Shown piece by piece: positions 32,921-44,100 of a stretch of DNA of 64,000 nucleotides. This DNA comes from Psococerastis gibbosa. Taxonomy: Eukaryota; Arthropoda; Insecta; Psocodea; Psocidae. Both the position numbers and the translations under genes were made by a program. The stretch is taken from NCBI GenBank assembly GCA_963971405.1, contig OZ020490.1:12696874-12760873 (forward strand), read 5' to 3'. Position 1 is the stretch's first letter; every line of letters starts with the position of its first letter. The notes under the pieces were generated by a model. That model was not told the origin of the DNA. It saw nothing but the letters and a program-made list of their open reading frames with translations, and searched no databases.

Positions 32921-33389
32921 AATTAGTAGTTTTTTGGGGGTGAAACCATCGACTATCACAAAGCCTTCCTTATATAGGCTACTACATATAAATAGGAAAG
33001 GAAAAAAACCCTTTCGCACCTACAAACCATAATACAAAAATGCTCGCAGCTACAAGCTATCTGACAGCACTAACTGGTACTTTATAACCTACTTTAACTG
33101 GTATAATCAGCCATAAATTAAAATTACACCTTCGCAAGTGTAGCAGAGGCTATGGAAAGATATGGTAGCTTTAAAACTGCCAGAGGCAATTTCCTTCATC
33201 CTTTCTTCGTATTACACATCGTCTGCAATCATTTCAACTGCCGCTCCCACTAAAAATATGTGAGAACCTGGTCACAATTCCTTTTATTTGTCATCTTCTG
33301 ACGTTATTTCTTGAAGAATACAGGAGAAAAATGTCCAAAAGCAGGTAACTTATTAGCTACTATCGTATTGTATTATATCATATCATAAG

Positions 33390-33550
33390 GAATGGCATTC
33401 GATGGCATAGCGGTAGCTTGTTCGTACTTGTGCGAGTCTCTACACATCATGCGATCGGGGACCTGTCGTAACTCAACACAGGTATTACCTACAGAGGCGA
33501 CTGAACAGGTTATTCGGCTACATTCATTGAATTGTTTGTATGGCTTTTAT
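33390..33550 (+). repeat. SINE-A copy
   Basis: ATTCGATGGCATAGCGGTAG, ATGCGATCGGGGACCTGTCG, ACAGAGGCGACTGAACAGGT and TTGAATTGTTTGTATGG follow the SINE-A order. It is moderately diverged. Confidence 0.65.
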
Positions 33551-33836
33551 TCCACTTGTCAATTATTCTTCAATTATGATAATGCCATTGACGGAAAATC
33601 ATCAATGTTGCATTTATATTTTTACACCTCATTCCACTTATCTTCAATAATTGACCATTTTTGTTTTCAATTTTTTCAAATTTGGTAAGTTTGCCCGCCA
33701 CCGTTTTTCTTTCAATTTTAAAATCTACAAGAAATTTTATGATTTAGATTATGAAATAATACTTTTGTTCTCAAGAAATTAATTTTATTGAATTGTAGTT
33801 TGTTATTGTTTGCAAAGCGCCAAAGCGTTTTCAGTT

Positions 33837-34234
33837 TTAAGAGTGTACAGCCCGTAGGAAATTGGCAGCCCGAAATTTAATACATTTTATTTTTTAGTTA
33901 ATGAACTAAGCATGTTATTCAAGATTTGCCTCATCAAAGTTGTAGAAGACTATTTCATGCATCATATTATATGATATTTTTAATTTTCGAAATTGCATTT
34001 TTTTCATAAACATGCAAATATTTTTTAAACAATAACTTTTCACGTATTATCGATGTTATAAAAAAAAAAACTGCAATTTCGAAAACTAAAAATACTTTAT
34101 TATATATGATGCATGAAGTAGTCTTCTACAACTTTGATGAGCCAAATGTTTATTAACATGCTTAGTTTATTAAATAAAAAATAAAAAGTATTAAATGTCG
34201 GTCTGCCACTTTCCTATGGCCTGTACACTCTTAA
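33837..34234. mobile_element. Palindromic element flanked by TTAA
   Basis: The ends GAGTGTACAGCCCGTAGGAA and its mirror TTTCCTATGGCCTGTACACTC are inverted. The arms extend inward about 150 bp (CAAAGTTGTAGAAGACTA near 33938 mirrors TAGTCTTCTACAACTTTG near 34120). TTAA lies at 33837-33840 and 34231-34234, the target used by piggyBac-like (and Kolobok) transposons. A relative is at 59849-60216. It has no ORF. Confidence 0.75.
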
Positions 34235-34272
34235 CGCGTGGAAGTTAAAATGGACAATAGAGCATAGAAAAA

Positions 34273-34515
34273 ATCTCATCAACTATTGACGGAATATTGA
34301 CAAGTGGAATGACCGGCTATGCGAATAGTCTTTTAAAAAAATCTCTCCCGAAAGCTGGGTTGTATTGTGCTGACAATTACCCTCAATTGAGTGATTTCGA
34401 TTCACGCTTGACAGCTAGGTCTAAAGGTAATACATGTTGTGATGTTTGTTTTGATAAAATGTCGTGCCTGGAGAACGTGGCAGGAGACAGTCAATAATGG
34501 AGGATTGGAATAATA
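34273..34515 (+). other. Short open frame with cysteines and an AATAAA, unassigned
   Basis: A frame ending at 34497 reads ...KSLPKAGLYCADNYPQLSDF..., then NTCCDVCFDKMSCLENVAG and a stop. An AATAAA follows at about 34510. It could be a terminal exon or a pseudogene scrap. I recognise no family and see no convincing acceptor site. The left end lies in sequence that is inverted relative to 33545-33570. Confidence 0.2.
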
Positions 34516-34635
34516 AAGCATCGTTTAAAGTTCAAGTATAATTTATTTAAAACAATACACGTGTCACTATGACCAGCGTACCTATAGTCTGCGTCATTAT
34601 TGGTCAACCTGTAATTTTGTAATTTTTTAAAAGAC

Positions 34636-34960
34636 TTTTTTATGGACTCAGGCTCACTTATAGTGGCCCATAGGTTCCTTTTTCAATGCCAACGATCCCA
34701 TGGATTTCGGACATTACTTGTATTGTTTCCATATCGACTTCGATGTCCAGGTGGTAACGTGCTTGCGAGTCTTTACACGCCATGAGATCGGAGACGTGCC
34801 GTAACTCAGCACGGGTACTAACCTACAGAGGCGACTGAAGAGGTCAATCGGATACATTAATTAAACTGTTTGTATGCGATTAATCTTTTTTAAAAAAGAA
34901 AAAAAAAAGTTTTCAGCCATTGGCAAACTGGTACGTTCTCGATGTCAACCTATACGACAA
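34636..34960. repeat. Repeat Z copy split by SINE-A
   Basis: Left part: TTTTTTATGGACTCAGGC to GGACATTACTTGTATTGTTT. Right part: GGTACGTTCTCGATGTCAACC. Both match the continuous copy at 31085-31290. The SINE-A at 34735-34906 lies between them. Confidence 0.6.
34735..34906 (+). repeat. SINE-A copy
   Basis: It starts TCGACTTCGATGTCCAGGTG, contains GAGATCGGAGACGTGCCG and ACAGAGGCGACTGAAGAGGT, and ends TGTTTGTATGCGATTAAT plus an A-rich tail. It is one of the best-preserved copies. Confidence 0.75.
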
Positions 34961-35048
34961 TTCTGCTAGTTTATAACTTCTGACTGCCTTTTCTCTCGGG
35001 TTTCAGGATGCGCGAAGATTAGTGTGTGGCAGTGTACTGGTGTGTGTC

Positions 35049-35123
35049 ATGGACTCTTCTCCCGAGCATACAGGTACAGGACCAAGGGACAGTCAGCAGT
35101 ATCTCCTAGGCACGGTCAGCTGA
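35049..35123 (+). promoter_or_regulatory. Possible upstream ORF before the 113-residue gene
   Basis: An ATG at 35049 opens a 24-codon frame ending TGA at 35123, 24 bases before the main ATG. A TTTCAG at about 35001-35006 could be the acceptor of a 5'-UTR intron. If this stretch is transcribed, the uORF may lower translation of the main frame. This is inferred, not shown. Confidence 0.3.
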
Positions 35124-35147
35124 TCAAACGTAACCTGGAGGCAAGCG

Positions 35148-38100
35148 ATGCGACGCATTTTTACCATTAAACTTATTCTTCTCCTAGTTTTGAATGGTAA
35201 GTTTCTAATCAAAAATCTAATCCATCGAATACTTGTCTTTAAGCTAAGTATTTAGAAAATGTGTAAAGCGGTGTCCACATTATGCCACCACTGGCTGTGG
35301 GCACTGCCAATTTGGCAAAGCCAACGCGGCAAATCTGATTGTTGGCCTCCTGTCTACACCAAGACCTGGCATTCTGTCGCAAAATGTCCGCCGAGAAGAA
35401 TGTACTAGGAGGATATACCTACGTGCCAAAGGTTGGCTCTCGCTGTTTTTTTTTTATGGAGACCGATACTAAGCGGCACATGTCAACGTCCACATTGTAT
35501 TGTGGTTTGCCAAATTGGCAGTGCCAACAGGCAAGGGCGGCATAGTGTGGACACCGCTTAACAAATGGACAGTAGACCGTGGGAAGAAACCTTCCGGGTG
35601 TAAAAAAAAATTAATTTTTCTGAAAATGTAGATGAGATATAAAAAAGTAGAAGAAATGTACATCTACATTTTGATGTATTGTGTATATTATATGACCGGC
35701 CGAAAGTTATACAGTAATGGTAAATACATATTTTTTACGACAAACGAACCTGTAGCCTGTACCTGAGCTATTGTATTATATATAACATGACAATATTCTG
35801 CTTATTTTTACATTTAGTTCATGTAATCATGTTACTGTTAGGTTGATGTGCCACCCTCACACGTTTCAGTTTGAGGGGGCACAGCTCTGTTATTCACGCT
35901 GTACCTATTTTTTATTATTTATTAAAACACGGATTTTAGGGAGATGGTGAAAAATGTTCGACTTTCGGAAAACCTTTCATTTCATGATCCCCTGAGCCCA
36001 AAACCACCCTCCGTTCAAAATGTTATATAGTAGGTATATACAGGCGGCCATTCCACCGGCCAATTTACTTCATTTGTGATTTTGTCATTGACGTTTGTTT
36101 TGTTTTAAGGAGACTATTATTTAGATACTTAACTTATCTATTATAACTTAATTTATAATAGATAAGTTAAGTTTCTACATAATAGCCTCCTTAAAACAAA
36201 ACGAACGTCAATGACAAAATCAAAAGTGAAGTAAATTGGCCGGTGGAATGTATATCGATTATAGGAAACACTCTAACTTCAGTAAATGTTATCTGATTTT
36301 GATGAAACTTGGCATAAAAATTAATCATACAAATGTCTTGATCGAGTTTGTTAACCAGCTAGATATACTATTTAGTTACAAGATGGCGGCCGATTGAAAC
36401 CTTGTATAATTCATGTCTCAGTTAATATTGGTCGCAGAGGAATGAATAAAAATCTGACTGAAAGCCCGTATTATTATCTACGATAATGGTGATCAACACT
36501 TTTTATGACAAATCAACCATTTTAAGATGGCGTCCAGTCAAAGTGAAAATAATTTGATAAGTAAAGTTCATAGTCGTCATTGTGATTCGAAATTTAGAAC
36601 ACACGAGTGTTTTGTGTGTTGATGTTGTGGTCGGGAAAATAATGAAGTATTTTCAATTGTTCATTACTAGTACATATATACATACCGCAGGTAGTGTAGA
36701 GGAAAATCAGGGTCTGCGGAATCTCCCTACACCTTATCGGCCACAGCTGAAAGGGATTTTTTATCCATGTAATTTAATTTCTGAAAATATAACGCATAGT
36801 GAGTCGAAGTTGGAGAATTCCAAGGAGTTCCAAAACTGTGGTCGACTGGTGTAAGTGACGACCATATAATATACATCAAAATGTAGAGGAGCATTTCTTC
36901 TACTTTATAACATTTCATTTATAACTCTCTAAAATAGATACTTAATGTGAAATTGAATTTTATACAAACACTGGCTGTGTGGTGTCCGATCGTCAATTAA
37001 ATTGTTTCATGACTAACTCACTAATTTAATTTTGTCGGTTGAAAAGATGGCGTTACTTTGTAAGCTTACACACGCCTTTTTTTAATTTTGTTTTTGGGTT
37101 TTCCCAAAGGCGGCCCGAGCTCAAATTTAATTACGACTTGATGAATTAGGATGGTAATAATCTCTTAAGATAATGAGTTTAGTAATTATCATAATTTTGT
37201 AGTGTATTAATATTATATAAGCAATTAGGCTTGAAGTTACTATATTTCCGGGCATGTAAAGCAGAGTGTTCCGGACTCCTTTGATTGAATACTGGCTATG
37301 GAAGGTTTTTAAAGCTCTAATTCCTGGGTGGATTTACCCGCGGTGAAATGTCTACACCTATTAAGTTACGATCGGCACTTTTTAACGTAACTCACCGACT
37401 ACTCTTAGACAAAGTTAATTTTTTAACGATTATTTGGGTTTTACTAATTCTAGTTAAATAACAATTTTTGCTAAAACACTATGTTTTTGTTTTTGTTTGT
37501 TCGCATTGTTCGGAAATAATTTGTCCCGCCCGGGAGTCGAGCCCACTTCGTACAGGTGGTAAGCGTAGAGCCCACACTTTAGTCTGTTGGTAAGGACCTT
37601 CGTGCGTTGGTTTTTGGGGACAGACAGACGGCCTTATGTGAATTAATGTATAGAGCTAACCACTGAGCTCATTTTACTAAAAGCGGCAAAAGAAATAAAA
37701 ATAAAAACACGCAACCTCGTCTATATCATCCCGTGGCTGGTGACCGTTATCTAAATCGCTGCTAGTGTAGCATCCACAAGATAAGTACGCAATTTGGCGG
37801 GGAAAGCAGTGATAAGTGTAGCCTGCACAAGCTAAGTACAGAGTTTTTGATCCGATCCAGGTATCCGTTCTGCTATGCTGCAATGTGTAAGACTTCGATA
37901 TTTTTTGCGTTGGTACTTATCTCTGATAGTTGGCTTATGGTTAACGGGTGCCTCATTAGGCATATTATGGCCCCCGCCGCTCCAATTAATGTATTTCTAT
38001 GGTCTATATAGAGTTCTATAGGATATAGGATACTTTGATTTTTGTTTTTAAAGTACTTTTTATGAACCCAGGCCTACTTACAGTGGCCCATTGGACCCTT

Positions 38101-41100
38101 GTCCAATGCCAATGACCCTATGGATTTCGGACATTAAATTTGTTAAAATTGGTACCTATACGTTCTCGATACACCGGCCATAAGCGATAATGGACAAGCA
38201 TGAATTAACAAAGTACAGATACGAGTCTATATAGAGCTCTACATCGGAGAGATAGAACATTCGCTCCATGCCAAAAATGGAGAAGGACGACGACGATGAC
38301 GAAGAAGATGAAAAAAAAAAGTAGTTTCATCAGACTACAGAAGCGCAAACAACAGTTTTTGTACACCCCGTCAAGCCTGAAATTTAAACTCAAGTTGGTA
38401 CTATAATATATAGGGGTGTCTCGTAAGGCAGTTCCAAACTTTAATCATAAACTTACCAGTTGCTTTATGTAGGCATAAATGGCCGGATGTCGCGCAATCA
38501 ATACTTGACTTTCCCCATAGAAATTGCTTAAAGTTGAGGACAGGGGTTGGGGCTTGGTTTCCTTTACAATCACAGGTGAGCACTGAAACAATGGATGAGC
38601 CGCTAAGGTTAACTTCGTACACTGTTTATGAATTAAGCTACCCTATTTATTGCTTATCTATTTTATACGTTATAGTGCAGAATGAAAGTTTTGCGATGGT
38701 AGATATTGTCGTTTTCGAGACTTCAAAGGATTTAAACGTGCTTAGGTCCCATGACCTAACTAACAACCATTGTTTTCACATGTTAATTGATGTATTGTTT
38801 GTGTTTTTAGTCTGACCATGGTTATGTGCTGGTCGCTTTAAATATATGTTTAGTATTTCTTGACAAAGTTATTTTATTATTTACTATGATGAAGTATTTA
38901 AAAGTAAATGTCGAAAATATTACTGAAGTCAAGAATTGAATTATCGATTTAACATGTTTAACGCGGTTAATGATAAAAATTCCGGATAGTACGATATCTG
39001 CGTGGTTACAATTACCATGATGATCGCCCATCTTCGATAGAAGGGGCAGATGGAAAAGAAGAACAAGAACAAGAAGAAGTAGAAGTAGAAGAAGAAGATG
39101 ATGATGATGAAGAAGAAGCAGAAGAAGATATGAAAACAAAAGTACTGTATGTATTCACAGCAGACCTGCCTACCGCATATTTTCCTCAGATACTGTAGTA
39201 TATGCCGTAAGTAAACAAAATTGAGATATTTTCATGATGCTTTCAACGAAGAAAGGTTGAAGAATGGATTTACCATTTGCGTGGTCTTTATTACAATTTA
39301 TTACAACATAAGCTCTCTTCTTCACAATTTTCAGATCGTTTTATTGAAAATTTGTCTTCCATTGTGTTCTGTTCTTCCCACGTCTATTGTTGGTAGAAGA
39401 ATCAAGTTTAACTGATAAATTTTTCGAATAAACCTTCTTATCATGTTTCCTACTGAGTACCAGCCATTTCTTTGAAAACCCGCCAGCCAGGGTGCTCTGC
39501 CAATTAAACAGACCAAATTATTATAACTTAAGTATTAAATGAAACACAAATGTGAACGGCTGGGGTGGATTTTGGGAAATGCATTTTTCTTTCTTTCTTT
39601 TCCTCTTAACTTGAAGTTGCACTCAGTTCCTTTACGCATACTGTCTGACCAGTCTTACAATACTATACAAGGCTATTGTACCCAGTGGCGGCTCGCCTTT
39701 AAAGGCAACCTAATTTTCCAAATAACAGTAGAATCCGTTTATTATGACTCCGCCTATATTGACCAACCGCCTATTATGACGCAATTACACAAGGAAGTTT
39801 GGTTTTCTTTAAGGCTTTGTATATACTTACGCTTTATATGACATCTGCTTATTATGACGTGTTTGTCAATTCCCTTCGATGTCATAATAAACGGATTCTA
39901 CTGTAGTGTATTTTGAATTAGGAAATGTAGGCTAAACAAATTCTAGAAGAGACAATTAAAACTTTATAAAATACCGCGAAAATGCAGAACTAGCTTAAAA
40001 TTCACAAGGACTAGCTATAACGATGCAGAGGCACCATTTCCGACTGCCTCTCCATTGCTAGAAGACAGGCACGAATTGAAGCTGTTAAAAGCTCAAACAG
40101 CGTGAAGATACATACTCAAAACATTCGCTGCACCCAGCTCAATGATGAGCCGTTGAGACACGTGCTAGACCCTGCATCTAAACGAGTTAAACACACGCAC
40201 AGCTTTATTTTATATTTTATTTTTGTATGCTGTGCCTCACAAATTTATATGCCCATGAGCCGCCACTGATTGTACCTATCTATGACCTACCTACTCAAAT
40301 CAGCATGACATAATAATGCGAACCACAATCTGTGAACATAATTGGACAGCACTCAATCTATTATCTAAATGCCCTTGATGGAATGCACTATGCAAATTGA
40401 TGGATAACATCTGATCATATATGGTCCACGAGGGAGGCAGTTAAGGGCTCTGTAATACTTGCCCCTTCCCCCTGCTTACGACCCGCTATGTAAATCACAC
40501 CCCCGGATTGCAGAATCCAGCGGTCATGTAATGTGTTTTGAGAGCTGTAAAACAAAACTACACTCGGATAACTTTTTTTTTTGTATTTTTTATTGTTAGA
40601 GTGTTATTATTGTATAATGAACATGAACGCTGAACACCTCCTGTCGTGCCCGGCGATCGACCACACACCAACAAATGAAGACGAGTTCGAAAAGATCGCT
40701 ACTGGTCAGCGCGTCACCAAATGGCCGACATGCCAAGGGTGGGCGTTGGCTAGTAAGTAAGTAAGTATAATGAACATACGGTATATAGTCGGTTATGCAA
40801 GGTATGATTTGGTACGACAACGAATTGAGGATCTAGGCGTAAGTTCTGGTGGGGGATCCTCTTCCTAATTGATCTAATTGGGATGTTATGGCCAGCAACA
40901 TGCCCGGTCGTCGCGTTTCCCCCCTAATGAAGTAGAGGATATTGAAGAAGATAGACAGCTGCTACCTCATATCAAAATTAGAAGAGCGAAATGGGAGGGG
41001 CATTTGTTAAGACACGAAAATCTGGTGCACACCACCATTGAGGGCACAGTAGAAAGAAGTGAAAGAACCAATAGAAGGAATAAATGGATCAACTGAAGGA

Positions 41101-44100
41101 GGACGCAAGAGCTCGAGCGTACCAAGAGCTGAAGAGGAAAGCGCAGGACCGAGAGAGTTGGAGAATGATATGCAGGGAGTTGCTGCCAATCAATCGTTCA
41201 TATTCTGACCTCTGAAGATGAGTTTGGCCCCAAATCGAGTTACTGCCGCTCATTATATTCGTTTTAGGCGGTTGCCTGGATATTGAAACTGAGTTAGTTG
41301 GTTCTCCAACTTTCGTTATTAAAAAAATTCCACCGTAATCCCATTTCTGCTGAAGAAGGTAAGGCAACATCACAAAATTGGAAGAAAAAACAACGAAATA
41401 AACTCAACTTGAATTTTTAAAATCCCCAGACTTTGTTTCAATTTAAAGCTTTGCCCGAAATTAACCGTATAAGCCTCAAAAAAATATTTCGCCATTTTTA
41501 TTCACAATTTTGTCAATCTTTCTAAAGAGATAAAGTGACTTTCATTTATATTCTGTTTAGATGACAATTAAAAATCAAGATCCCTAGGAGTCTTAACGCT
41601 GAGAAAGTATTGTAATTCATCAGGAAAGCACTCGGGGCAGGGGGGGGGGGTGTTGTCCCCACCCGCTGCGCCCCCCCTCCCCAAAGTCAACATCGTCTTG
41701 GAAAAGTCCCAAAGTGCCCCTCAAAGGCGCCTCTTTCTCTAACGGACAACTCCATTACTTACACTTGGACCGATTAAGACATTTCCTAGCTGACGTCAAT
41801 TGGCTTTGTTTTGGTTGGCTAACTTCACTTTAAAGGTACTAATCAAATCCAAGTGCGGGGGTGGGACTTTCATTACAAATTTAAATTCACATGTAGTCAC
41901 GGTACCCCTAAATTCATTAAAACTATAGTCAGAAAACCTATAGGACTTGCCCTCAACATTTCCTCTTCTTGCGTTTTTTCGTCTATCCCCGGAGCGTCTG
42001 TCGCCACCAGTCTATACTAGGGCAGTGGCTCTTCAGCGTTTTTTTTACTGCAACCCCTTTTGACATTTCGCATTGGTCTTGCGGAACCCAAGTAATAAAA
42101 TACACATAAAAGTACTTCATACCTCATGACTCATACCATTGTAAAGTGTAAAGTGGATGTTCTATCAGTGTCGATTGTCAACCAATATTTTATTACTAGC
42201 TTACATTACTTTAGTTATCTTAATTCGTAATTTATTACTTGTATTTAAACTAATTTTTACTTTTAAAGGGGGGCCCAGCATGGGACTTGTCCTTATGGGC
42301 CCCCCTTCCATTTTTAATATTGTAAATGTTGCTGTTTAATTTGATTTGATAATAAATTTGATTTGATTGTGAAGCTAGATTTTCCGCAATGACTACTATA
42401 TGGAAACCAAAAACAGAAACTGCCTGCATAACTTGGATCACAATTTATACTACTTTACTTCTCAATAGCACCAATATAAGATCTCAAATTCGTGAACTTA
42501 TTAAGAAAGCAAGCAAGAGGGGGATGCCCTCACTGATTTGATCCTTTTCATCATTTTTAATTCAAAATTATACTTCTTTAGTGTTTAGCGACCCCCAGTT
42601 TAAGAACCACTGTATATATCGACTTCGATGGCCAGGTGGTAACGTGCTTGCACTTGTGCGAGTCTTTACACGCCATGCAATCGGAGACGTGTCGTACTCA
42701 TCACGAGTAATAACCTACAGAGGCGACTGAAAAGGCCAATCGGATACATTCATTAAATTGTTTGTATGCGATTTATCTATAAAAAAAAATAAAAAAAAAT
42801 AAAAACAATAGAAGACTTTACGAATTTTTTGAACGTTTTTTTTACTGCGGCCTCTTTTAACATTTTGCTTTGGACTTGCGATCCCCATGCAATAATACAC
42901 ACTTAAAAGTACTTCATACCTCATGACACATACCATTGTGAAGCTGGATTTTCCGCAATGGCTACTATGAAAATCAAAAACAAAAACCAGCTGCAAACTT
43001 TGCACCACAACTTACTTCTCAGTAGCACCAATAAACGAGTAAGACTTCAATGTCACGAACTTATTAAAAGAAAGCAATTTCATCCACCTCACCGATTTGA
43101 TCCTTTTTTATATTTTTAATTCAAAATTATAGTTCTTTAGCATAATTTCTTAGTTTTTTTTACATTTATTTAACATACAATAGTTAGCGCGACCCCCGGA
43201 CCGGTTCTCGAGACCCTCTGCGGAGAGGTGGGGTTGCTACCCCCAGTTTAATAACCGCTGTATATACAAGAGTCAAGACATTACTCCAGCAGCGGCGATC
43301 TGGCTAATTGGAATAAGTACACAAAGTGAATTAAATATTAGATAACTGCAGTTACGATGTACACAGTGTTTCGTTACCTTAAATTAATAGTCGGCAGTGA
43401 GTTGACTCTTTAAAATTTGGGCAGGAGAGAGATTTTTATAGTCAGCAAGGCCGTTCCCAGGTTTTGATTTCGGGAGGGAGGGTTCAATTTTTTTAAACGT
43501 AAATTTATCAATTAAATTCCATTCTGTTCAGTGTTCAAGCTCAAATAAATTTATTCCCATTCTTCAAACAATGCAGGTTCACACCTCTGTGTAAGCCATC
43601 TCTGGTGCGGTCACAGCAACTTTCATAATCAAAGACCTATTAGACTTCAAAAGCTTTAACGGCTTTGACAACGACTACAAGCTGTTTTCTGCGTTTCTGC
43701 CAATAATGACGACGTTCTCTGCCCCCAAACAGGCACAATCAGGGCCGTAGCGCTGAGAAAAGACTTAGGGGGGCTGGGTATCCTTTTGGGGGGGCTAGGT
43801 TTTTTGGGTTGTCATAATCAGATCTAAGCTATTCTCCGTGAATCCTAGCCACTAATGTTATTATAAACCTGAGGGGGGGGGGGGTGTTTAGAACCCCAAG
43901 ACTTTCATCCCCCGGAGAAAAAAATTGATAAATAGGCCCAAATTAGTGAGGTTTTACGCATTTTATCCCCTGGAGAAAGGGGCGCCCGGGGGTCTCCCCT
44001 GGAGAAAACAGGGATTAATGGGCCGAATTTAGTGAGGTTTTACGCATAGTATAACTTGGAGAAAGGGGGGCCCGGGGGTCTCCCATGGAGAAAAAAATGG

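Noticed and set aside
39055-39127. Acidic/leucine-rich short frames over the GAA/GAT run
   Set aside because: They are translations of a simple purine-rich repeat.
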